From positions 1-19,398 of the forward strand of contig JAEXRM010000101.1 of the NCBI GenBank assembly GCA_023440865.1: a stretch of DNA of 19,398 nucleotides, written 5' to 3'. The notes beneath the pieces are model-generated. The model was given only the letters and a program-made list of their open reading frames with translations, searched no databases and was not told where the DNA came from. Positions 13,589-19,398 of this stretch are shown here, one piece after another. The position numbers and the translations under genes are program-made. Position 1 is the first letter of the stretch. Each line of letters opens with the position of its first letter. This DNA comes from Bacillota bacterium. GTDB lineage: Bacteria; Bacillota; Clostridia; DSM-8532.

Positions 13589-16111
13589 ATGGGTAGGAAC
13601 ACCATCCAGCGAAGCATCCTGTTGGGCATGATGTCTGTCGTCCTGCTGCTCGTTCTTCTGTTTGCGCTGGTTTCCTGGCTTGCAGGCGGCCAGGTTGCGG
13701 ACGGTGTCCGCGCGTTGCGGTACGACGCGTCGCTGGTACGCCTTTCATCCGAACTGCAGCGGCTTTCGTCGCAGAAACTCCTGGAGGCGTCCCGCTCCGC
13801 AACCACCGGTGCCGATGCATCCGGTAGGCTGGCGGAGCTCGATGCGCAGATCGCGGCACAGGCGCGGACAATCCAGGGCGAACTGTCAGGCCGTTCTGAC
13901 ATGGATGGCGGGGAAGCGGTCCGCATGGCGACCTCCGCCCTGGAGAACATCCTGTCGACGGAGACCGACATGACCGCACGTTATCGGAGTGAGCTGGCGC
14001 CTCTGCTGGGAGACAGCGCCGCCGCATCGCGTGCGGCCGCGCAGGCGGCATGGAACCAGGCGGAAGCGGCACTCGACGCGGAACTCGCGGTACGGCTCAA
14101 CACCGCGGTCTCCTTTCTGCCCGCCCTTGCCGGGGAAATACGTGAGAAGACCCGCACCCTGACGAAGGAAGGTCACGCGGCCGGAACCGAGAACGATCGA
14201 CTGGCAGCCGCACTCGCGGAATCCGCGGAAGTGCTGCGCACCGCGCGAGACGCCATCGATGCCTGGCGCCGCGAGGAGACCGATGCCATCACCCTGCGTC
14301 AGAACCTGCTGGCCAATGCCGCGACGGCGACGACGCTGCCTGCACTCGCGCTGTCGGATATTCCTTCCTGGTCGCTCCCGGAAGCGGCGTTATCGGCAAG
14401 TGAATCGTTGGACGCGTTCGATCGCGTGCTCAACGGTATGAGGGATGCATCGCTGCCGCTGACGGAACGAATCGCCGCGATCGAGGAGCTGTGCGGCAAG
14501 ATGCCGGTGCTGTTGCTGGCGGACCATGCGGGCAATCTTGCGGCGGAAGCGGCGGTGTCCGCTGCCTGCCGCGGCTGGGCGGATGCGTTGCGACAGGCTG
14601 CCGCTGCCGGCGATGTCGATGCGGTGGTGTCGCTCTCTCCCGACTCGGAGGCATGGAACCGGCTTCAGGCGGTTTTGGCGGATCCGGCCGGCGCATCGGC
14701 CACAGTTCCGGCGGACGCACGCCTGCTGGCCGATGGCGCGGCGCTGGATGCCGTGCTGCGAGCCCTTGCGGCGCAAGCGCTATTCTGGTCCGAGCAGGAA
14801 GAAAAGTTGCTTGCAAACCCCAGGAACACAGCCCTGGCACATGTGCTGGAGCCCGCCCAGGCTTTGGCGGGGCAGTATGACGGGCTTGCCGCACTGCTTG
14901 CCGCGAAGTTCGACACGAACCTGGAGAATGCGCAGGGTGTCCGTGAGCTGTTGTATCCACTTCTTGCCGGTTTGGCCCTGTTCGCACTGCTCACAGGCGT
15001 GCTGGTCGCGTTGTTGACCAGCCGGACGGTAGCGAGGCCCATCCGCGAGCTCACACGACAGATGCGGGAGGCGGCGGCCGGCAAACAGGGGAAACCGCTG
15101 TCTCTAGCCGGCAGGTCCGAGTTCGCCGAGATGGCGGGTCATTTCAACCGGGTGCTCGGCGCGCGGAACCGAGTCCTGGAGGAGGCGGAAGCGGCAGAGC
15201 ATTCCATCCGGCGCATGCAGGCGGATTACGCCAGACGGCTGGAGGACAACCGCCGTTTGCTCGCTGAACTGGGTGACGGTCTGGGTGCCGTCATCGGCAA
15301 AGCGCGGAAACCCGATGGTGCCGCAACGGGATCCGCTTCCGCCATCATCGGCAGGGCGGACGCGCCGGGGATGCTTGCGATGCGGCAGCCTCCGGCGGCC
15401 GAACAGCAGCAGGAGGACGGCCAGTTGACCCTGGAGGCGGCGCGGCAGGGGCGGCTGGAGGCGGAGGAGGCCAAGGCGGTCATCCTCAAGGCATCGGGCA
15501 CCGTCAAGGACATCGCCGCCCAGATGGAGCATCTGGAGCAATCTTCCGACAAGATTGCCGACATTGCGGCAACAATCACACAGATCGCGAAACGAACCAA
15601 CCTGCTTGCACTCAACGCGGCCATCGAAGCGGCCAAGGCGGGGGAAGGCGGACGGGGTTTCGCCGTTCTTGCGGATGAAATCCGCAAGCTGGCCGATGCG
15701 AGCGGTCAGGCGGCCGGTGAAATCCGGCGCCAGCTCAGGGACATACAGGAGCGGATCTCCGGCACGGTGGCCGGCATGGATGCAGGTGTGGCCGACGTCG
15801 AAGAGGGGGTCAGCCGTATCAGCGGTCTGGACGGCAGGCTGGAGGACATCATGGAGCGGGTGCGGCAGGTTGTGACCCACCTGGCCGGCTTCTCTGATAC
15901 CAATGCGCGTCAGATGGATGTGCAAGGCGAGTTTGTCAGGTTGATGGGTGAACTCGAACGGCGTGATGCGGCCCTCGACGCGGGCGGCCGGTCGGTGGGC
16001 CGGACGTTGCAGGAAGGCCGGAAGCAGATGGAGGATGCCGAACAGCTCAAGGCATCGCTTGATGCGGCGGCGAGCCGCCTGCACGGTATGCTCGAGGAGT
16101 ACGGCGGCTGA
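13589..16111 (+). CDS. Methyl-accepting chemotaxis protein-like transducer
   Basis: This 840-residue protein has an N-terminal membrane helix (about 9-34). An extracellular region of about 420 residues follows, rich in alanine and probably all-helical. A second membrane helix (about 455-479) leads to a HAMP-like segment (about 480-530) and a long cytoplasmic coiled coil. The signalling tip is clear: I-A-K-R-T-N-L-L-A-L-N-A-A-I-E-A-A-K, then G-R-G-F-A-V-L-A-D-E-I-R (about 666-700). The usual glutamine before T-N is arginine (R669). I recognise no Cache or other ligand domain. ATG 13589 follows GAAGGTG. No CheW, CheA, CheR or CheB is encoded beside it, so it may act with distant partners or in non-chemotactic signalling. 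Confidence 0.92.
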   Translation: MGRNTIQRSILLGMMSVVLLLVLLFALVSWLAGGQVADGVRALRYDASLVRLSSELQRLSSQKLLEASRSATTGADASGRLAELDAQIAAQARTIQGELSGRSDMDGGEAVRMATSALENILSTETDMTARYRSELAPLLGDSAAASRAAAQAAWNQAEAALDAELAVRLNTAVSFLPALAGEIREKTRTLTKEGHAAGTENDRLAAALAESAEVLRTARDAIDAWRREETDAITLRQNLLANAATATTLPALALSDIPSWSLPEAALSASESLDAFDRVLNGMRDASLPLTERIAAIEELCGKMPVLLLADHAGNLAAEAAVSAACRGWADALRQAAAAGDVDAVVSLSPDSEAWNRLQAVLADPAGASATVPADARLLADGAALDAVLRALAAQALFWSEQEEKLLANPRNTALAHVLEPAQALAGQYDGLAALLAAKFDTNLENAQGVRELLYPLLAGLALFALLTGVLVALLTSRTVARPIRELTRQMREAAAGKQGKPLSLAGRSEFAEMAGHFNRVLGARNRVLEEAEAAEHSIRRMQADYARRLEDNRRLLAELGDGLGAVIGKARKPDGAATGSASAIIGRADAPGMLAMRQPPAAEQQQEDGQLTLEAARQGRLEAEEAKAVILKASGTVKDIAAQMEHLEQSSDKIADIAATITQIAKRTNLLALNAAIEAAKAGEGGRGFAVLADEIRKLADASGQAAGEIRRQLRDIQERISGTVAGMDAGVADVEEGVSRISGLDGRLEDIMERVRQVVTHLAGFSDTNARQMDVQGEFVRLMGELERRDAALDAGGRSVGRTLQEGRKQMEDAEQLKASLDAAASRLHGMLEEYGG

Positions 16112-16173
16112 TCAGGACATCGCGTGTTCCGGCACCGCCGTTCGCTCCAGTGTGTGCCACCAATATCCCGACT

Positions 16174-16231
16174 CCGTTCCACATCAATATGAGCCTCCAG
16201 GTCCCCGCCCCCGTTCCGCTTCAAAATGAGC
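16174..16231. repeat. Imperfect 21-bp direct repeat upstream of the rRNA methyltransferase gene
   Basis: Copies at 16174-16194 and 16211-16231 (37-bp period) share CCGTTCC, TCAA and ATGAGC and differ at three positions. The right copy includes the ATG at 16226, the start of an alternative longer reading of the next gene. They occupy most of the 177-bp gap after the transducer stop. No terminator or clear promoter is visible in the gap. Confidence 0.75.
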
Positions 16232-16288
16232 GCACATAGTCCGAGACGTGGCGATGCAAGCCACGCCATGCCCCGTGAAAGGATCACA

Positions 16289-17683
16289 ATGAAGAAGCAG
16301 CATGCCCTCATGAAGAACCAGGATGTGGAACTGACCATCGAGAACATGAGTCATGAGGGATTGGGTGTCGCCAGGCTCGATGGCCTGGCGGTGTTCGTTC
16401 AAGGCGCCCTGCCGGGAGAGACCGTCAAGGCGCGCATCATCAAGGCGGCGGCAAGCTATGCGGTTGCACGCGTGCTGGAGTTTCTCTCGACGAGTCCGGA
16501 ACGGCAGGAGCCGTTCTGTCCGGTATACAGGCGATGCGGCGGGTGCAGCCTGCAGCACATGCATTATGCCGAAACCCTGCGCTTCAAGCGGCAGGTCGTC
16601 CAGGACAGCCTTGAGCGGCTAGGCGGATTCAAGGGCATCGAGGTCAAGCCCGTCATCGGCATGGACCATCCGTACCGGTACCGGAACAAGGCCCAGTATC
16701 CGGTTGGGTTGGTTGGCGGCAAGACGGTGGCCGGGTTTTACGCGCGGCGCAGCCACGATATCGTGGATGCATCGGCCTGCGGCATACAGCACCCGTCGAG
16801 CGAGAAGGTGCGTGCGGCAGTGCTCGGTTGGGCCATCGACAGCAGAATCCCCATGTATGACGAGGAGACAGGTGAGGGATTGCTGCGCCACATTGTCACG
16901 CGCGTCGGGTTTGCCACCGGCGAGGTGCTGGCCATGGTGGTGGCCACAGAGAAACGCCTGCCGCATGCCGAGAAGCTGGTCAGCCGGCTCAAGGGGCAGG
17001 TTCCCGGCCTCGTCGGCATTGTGCTCAACGTCAATCCGGTTGCGGGGAACGCGGTGCTTGGCGAAGAAAACTACATCCTCTTTGGTTCTCCCATCATCGA
17101 GGACAAGCTGTGCGGCATGACATTCGAGATCTCGCCGCTGTCGTTCTTCCAGGTCAATCCCGACCAGACAGAAGTGCTTTATCGCAAGGCGATCGATGCG
17201 GCTGGTCTGTCCGGCTCCGAAACGGTGTTCGACCTGTACTGCGGCATTGGCACCATCGCACTGGCTGCGGCCGGGAAAGCGGCGCGCGTCATCGGCGTCG
17301 AGTCGGTGGAGGAGGCCGTGGAAACGGCCAGTGAGAATGCGAAAAGGAACCGCATCGGCAACGCCGAGTTCCATGCGGGACTGGCCGAAGAGGTTGTACC
17401 GCGGCTCATCGCCGATGGCGCGAAGGCCGATGTGGTCATCGTGGATCCGCCGCGCAAGGGCTGCGACGAGAAGCTGCTCGATACCATCCTGTCAATGAAA
17501 CCGGAGCGCATCGTGTACGTGTCTTGCAATCCGTCCACCCTCGCCCGCGACTTGAAGCGGCTTTGCGGCGTGGAAGAGGGGCAGGAGGCTGTTTACACGG
17601 TTGCATCCGTTCAGCCTGTGGACATGTTTGCCTGGACGGAGCACGTGGAGACGGTGGTGTTGATGTCGCGCAGCGCGATGTGA
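16289..17683 (+). CDS. rlmD: 23S rRNA (uracil-C5)-methyltransferase, RlmD/RlmCD (RumA) family
   Basis: This SAM enzyme makes 5-methyluridine in 23S rRNA (U1939, and also U747 where one enzyme does both in Bacillota). The 464-residue protein has an N-terminal TRAM RNA-binding domain (about 10-66). Four cysteines form the iron-sulphur site: C77, C83, C86 and C164. The Rossmann domain has F-D-L-Y-C-G-I-G-T and D-P-P-R-K-G-C. The nucleophilic cysteine is C413 in V-S-C-N-P-S-T-L-A-R-D. I chose ATG 16289, preceded by AAAGGA at 16278-16283. An in-frame ATG at 16226 would add 21 unconserved residues and start within a repeat. Which uridines it modifies cannot be read from sequence. Confidence 0.94.
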   Translation: MKKQHALMKNQDVELTIENMSHEGLGVARLDGLAVFVQGALPGETVKARIIKAAASYAVARVLEFLSTSPERQEPFCPVYRRCGGCSLQHMHYAETLRFKRQVVQDSLERLGGFKGIEVKPVIGMDHPYRYRNKAQYPVGLVGGKTVAGFYARRSHDIVDASACGIQHPSSEKVRAAVLGWAIDSRIPMYDEETGEGLLRHIVTRVGFATGEVLAMVVATEKRLPHAEKLVSRLKGQVPGLVGIVLNVNPVAGNAVLGEENYILFGSPIIEDKLCGMTFEISPLSFFQVNPDQTEVLYRKAIDAAGLSGSETVFDLYCGIGTIALAAAGKAARVIGVESVEEAVETASENAKRNRIGNAEFHAGLAEEVVPRLIADGAKADVVIVDPPRKGCDEKLLDTILSMKPERIVYVSCNPSTLARDLKRLCGVEEGQEAVYTVASVQPVDMFAWTEHVETVVLMSRSAM

Positions 17684-17835
17684 CAGGTTGGAACAGGTCT
17701 GAATGCGGAGAATCCCGGAATCCTGGCAAGCTTTTCCGATCAGTTCATACCAACTCATGTGGGGATACCTGATGCAGACTTTCACAAGATCGCATCAGAA
17801 TCATGCCATCGCATTGGAATGGAAGGACGACGCGA
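17684..17835 (+). other. Gap before the small helix-hairpin-helix gene
   Basis: These 152 bp contain no supported gene. A 7-bp inverted repeat (CTGATGC 17769-17775 with GCATCAG 17792-17798, 16-nt loop) is the only clear structure. No T-run follows it. The gene downstream could be read from this region or from the rRNA methyltransferase transcript. Confidence 0.5.
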
Positions 17836-18030
17836 ATGCTGGAAATCATAGGACTGCCCATTGGGGAACCGGCAAGGCGAGCGCTTGAGGCAGCGGAAAT
17901 CAAGACGCTCGCTCAGCTGTGCGCCTATTCTGAGAAGGAGTTATTGTCACTCCATGGCATCGGACCCAAAGCGGTCCGGATCCTGAAAGAAAAGCTGAAT
18001 GAAGCAGGGTTGTCGCTCCGGTCATGTTGA
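17836..18030 (+). CDS. Small helix-hairpin-helix protein, similar to the RNA polymerase alpha C-terminal domain
   Basis: The 64-residue product consists almost wholly of one helix-hairpin-helix unit. Its segments are A-L-E-A-A-E-I-K-T-L-A-Q-L, then S-E-K-E-L-L-S-L, then H-G-I-G-P-K-A-V-R-I-L-K-E-K-L. This is the pattern of the alpha-CTD and related DNA-binding proteins, where the G-I-G-P-K turn contacts the DNA backbone. I chose ATG 17836 with GGAAGGA at 17821-17827; the frame extends upstream to another ATG at 17803 with no better site. It stands alone and is too short for a polymerase subunit. A role as a small DNA-binding protein is inferred from the motif. Confidence 0.75.
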   Translation: MLEIIGLPIGEPARRALEAAEIKTLAQLCAYSEKELLSLHGIGPKAVRILKEKLNEAGLSLRSC

Positions 18031-18330
18031 CTGCACCGACACATATCCGGTTTCATGCCACGTTCACGGATGGACGAGCGACGAACCATCCGTGAGATGG
18101 CCGTTGGAGAAGCGCTGACAAAACAGGCGCGCCACGACGGAATGCATCAACGCCATTCCTCGTGGAAGGCGATGACGAATGGAGCTGCCCCGAAAAACGG
18201 CATTTCAGCTTATCCAGCAGAAAATGCGTTCCATGAGACGAAGACCGGGTGGACGCATTGCTGTTACCTCGACGAACATTGATACGGAACGATGCGCCAT
18301 ATTGCCCGTTGACTGCGATTTGACGAGACG
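18031..18330. other. Gene-poor 300-bp stretch between convergent genes
   Basis: Short open frames cross this region on the plus strand (from about 18055 and 18179), but they lack convincing ribosome sites and recognisable motifs. The second runs into the methyltransferase gene on the opposite strand. A 10-bp hairpin lies at 18064-18095. I see no terminator with a T-run for either convergent gene, and no repeat array. It could hold the remains of a decayed gene, but I cannot identify one. Confidence 0.5.
18064..18095. other. Hairpin downstream of the helix-hairpin-helix gene
   Basis: TCACGGATGG (18064-18073) is the exact reverse complement of CCATCCGTGA (18086-18095), with a 12-nt loop. It begins 33 nt after the stop codon. 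No T-run follows on either strand, so a standard rho-independent terminator is not supported. It might stabilise the transcript's 3' end. Confidence 0.5.
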
Positions 18331-18957
18331 CTATCTGCCGTGTCCCTGTCGTTTCACGGCCAAAATGGTGTAGATGGCATCATTGACATGGTTCTTCCCC
18401 ACAATGTCAAAGCCAATGGCCGACAGCGTCCTTTCCAGTTCTGCAGAAGGAATGCGAATGGACATGGGAGGACCTTCGGGCAGCGATTCATCCTTCTCAT
18501 ATTCAAGGCACAGCAGATGTCCGCCTGCCGACATCACATCGAATATCCTGGCGAGGGCGAGAGGCAGGGATTCCAGTTCGTGGAGGATCAAGGATGCCAT
18601 GACAAAATCGATGCGTTCATCTTCAAGACGAAAGTTCTCGATTGTCTCATGCAGGCATTCAATGTTGCCGAGTTCCTTTTCCCTTGCCTTGGCTTCAATG
18701 ACATCGAGCATGCGCTTGTCCGGATCCATCGCATAGACGGTTCCGGAGGTTTTTTCCGCCATGGGAATCGTGAAGAAGCCCGAGCCGGCACCCACATCGA
18801 GAAGTGTGTGATGGGATTGTATGGGCATTTGGTCGATCAGGCTTTCTGGTGGGATGAGACGCTCCCTTTGCTTGCTGTCCAGGAAGGCCACTTTCGAGAT
18901 GAACGAATGATCCACATGGTCGGGGTGATGCGTGTGGCAATTGTTGGAATGCTTCAT
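18331..18957 (-). CDS. Class I SAM-dependent methyltransferase with His-rich N-terminus
   Basis: The 208-residue protein has a Rossmann methyltransferase core. Motif I is L-L-D-V-G-A-G-S-G (52-60). An acidic D-P-D follows strand two, and F-V-M-A-S-L-I-L-H-E-L-E corresponds to the motif IV region. It resembles UbiE-like small-molecule methyltransferases; the substrate is unknown. The first 17 residues contain six histidines and one cysteine (H3, C7, H8, H10, H11, H14, H17), a possible metal site. I chose the ATG at 18955-18957, preceded by AGGAGG. It follows the Rrf2 regulator gene on the same strand, which suggests Rrf2 control. Its DNA is less GC-rich than the main block, consistent with a later arrival. 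Confidence 0.88.
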   Translation of the reverse strand: MKHSNNCHTHHPDHVDHSFISKVAFLDSKQRERLIPPESLIDQMPIQSHHTLLDVGAGSGFFTIPMAEKTSGTVYAMDPDKRMLDVIEAKAREKELGNIECLHETIENFRLEDERIDFVMASLILHELESLPLALARIFDVMSAGGHLLCLEYEKDESLPEGPPMSIRIPSAELERTLSAIGFDIVGKNHVNDAIYTILAVKRQGHGR

Positions 18958-18978
18958 CTTGCCTCCTAAAATCCATAA

Positions 18979-18999
18979 CATAGACTTGAATTATCTATG
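18979..18999. promoter_or_regulatory. AT-rich dyad, candidate Rrf2-family operator
   Basis: CATAGA (18979-18984) and TCTATG (18994-18999) are exact inverted half-sites separated by a 9-bp AT-rich core. The dyad lies between the Rrf2 gene and the methyltransferase gene, about 20 nt upstream of the methyltransferase ATG, where a repressor could block transcription. Rrf2 regulators bind AT-rich dyads of similar size. No well-spaced -35/-10 pair is obvious here, so control is inferred. Confidence 0.5.
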
Positions 19000-19006
19000 A
19001 TTGTGA

Positions 19007-19035
19007 CAAAATGAAACCGGGTTGCCGGTTTCATT
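19007..19035 (-). terminator. Rho-independent terminator of the Rrf2 gene
   Basis: AATGAAACCGG (19010-19020) and CCGGTTTCATT (19025-19035) form a perfect 11-bp stem with a 4-nt loop. On the minus strand it starts ten nt after the Rrf2 stop codon and the hairpin runs into TTTTGT, giving the expected U-run. It would separate most regulator transcripts from the methyltransferase gene. Confidence 0.8.
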
Positions 19036-19044
19036 GACCATCCA

Positions 19045-19398
19045 TCAAGCCAGGTTGATGAAATGCTTCTCTTTCAGGACCTGTACCATTTTCTCCTCCG
19101 CTTCTCTCATCGCCTTCTCGATGGGGCAATGTCGGGTGTCGTTCATTTCACAAGTGAACAGGGCGTTACTGCCTTCAATGGCCTGAATCACCTCATATAG
19201 GCTGATATCCGCCTTGGGTCTCCCAAGGCGGTAGCCGCCGTTGACGCCGGCCGTTGACTGGATCAGGTCCGCCTTGACCAGCTGTGTGAGGATTTTTGAC
19301 AGGTAAGTGGGGGAAATCTTCATATGGCTGGCCAAAGGTTGAAGGCTGAAGTTCTCGCTGCCTTCCTGCATGACGAAATAGTGCATGATATGCAACGC
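19045..19398 (-). CDS. Rrf2-family transcriptional regulator (N-terminus cut by window edge)
   Basis: The frame is open to the right edge of the window, so roughly the first dozen residues are missing; the visible part has 117 codons before the stop at 19045-19047. The winged helix-turn-helix is typical of Rrf2: S-L-Q-P-L-A-S-H-M, I-S-P-T-Y-L-S-K-I-L, then G-V-N-G-G-Y-R-L-G-R-P. The later segment has two cysteines, F-T-C and H-C-P-I, eight residues apart. That resembles the YwnA-like group more than the three-cysteine IscR/NsrR cluster sites, so iron-sulphur binding is uncertain. A TTG at 19395 is in frame but the family normally has more residues before it. The gene probably regulates the adjacent methyltransferase. 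Confidence 0.9.
   Translation of the reverse strand, partial: ALHIMHYFVMQEGSENFSLQPLASHMKISPTYLSKILTQLVKADLIQSTAGVNGGYRLGRPKADISLYEVIQAIEGSNALFTCEMNDTRHCPIEKAMREAEEKMVQVLKEKHFINLA

Noticed and set aside
12256..13596. Long plus-strand open frame opposite the M23 peptidase
   Set aside because: It is antisense to a gene with complete LytM motifs, has no known motif of its own, and long antisense frames are expected in GC-rich DNA.
16226..16288. Longer N-terminus for the 23S rRNA methyltransferase
   Set aside because: The added 21 residues are not family-like, there is no ribosome site, and the ATG falls inside a repeat copy; ATG 16289 has AAAGGA at good spacing.
18064..18095. Rho-independent terminator for the helix-hairpin-helix gene
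   Set aside because: The stem is good but the loop is long and no T-run follows on either strand.
18055..18373. Two small plus-strand open frames after the helix-hairpin-helix gene
   Set aside because: No motif, poor ribosome sites, and the second overlaps the 3' end of the convergent methyltransferase gene.

Overview
The window looks like chromosomal DNA of a GC-rich Bacillota (Firmicutes, Clostridia-like) bacterium. The best evidence is the plus-strand gene order rsmB - rlmN - PP2C phosphatase - PASTA Ser/Thr kinase - rsgA - rpe - (sensor) - thiN, a conserved low-GC-Gram-positive housekeeping cluster. It is preceded by a FliK-C-like/FlhB-C-like pair and a YraN-family gene, as found next to rnhB in Bacillus and clostridia. 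No species assignment is possible from the sequence alone.

Region 1 (1-11468, plus strand) is a tightly packed, probably operonic block. Its genes mostly overlap by 1-13 nt or are separated by fewer than 60 nt. It carries rRNA modification and ribosome assembly (RsmB, RlmN, RsgA), a cell-wall-sensing phosphatase/kinase pair (PP2C and a kinase with three PASTA domains), metabolism (Rpe, ThiN) and one non-canonical insert between rpe and thiN. That insert is an 870-residue protein with seven predicted membrane helices, PAS-like regions, an Hpt motif and a CheA-type ATPase domain. The block ends at a strong bidirectional terminator (about 11529-11565) set between two 19-bp direct repeats exactly 100 bp apart.

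Region 2 (11595-13152, minus strand) encodes an M23 metallopeptidase followed by a bactofilin, a recognised cell-shape/peptidoglycan-remodelling pair. Region 3 (13589-17683, plus strand) holds a large methyl-accepting-chemotaxis-like transducer and then an RlmD/RlmCD-type 23S rRNA uracil methyltransferase. A 436-bp divergent intergenic region with a plausible promoter in each direction separates regions 2 and 3.

Region 4 (about 17.7-19.4 kb) is visibly less GC-rich, particularly towards the right end. It holds a tiny helix-hairpin-helix protein, a gene-poor 300-bp stretch, and a minus-strand pair: an Rrf2-family regulator (cut by the window edge) followed by a SAM methyltransferase with a histidine-rich N-terminus. 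Between those two genes lie a terminator hairpin and an AT-rich dyad that could be an operator.

I see no CRISPR array, tRNA, rRNA, transposase or phage gene. The items most worth following up are the membrane CheA-like kinase with no visible response regulator, the Rrf2-methyltransferase module with its dyad, the repeat-flanked terminator, and the short direct or tandem repeats that recur in many intergenic gaps.
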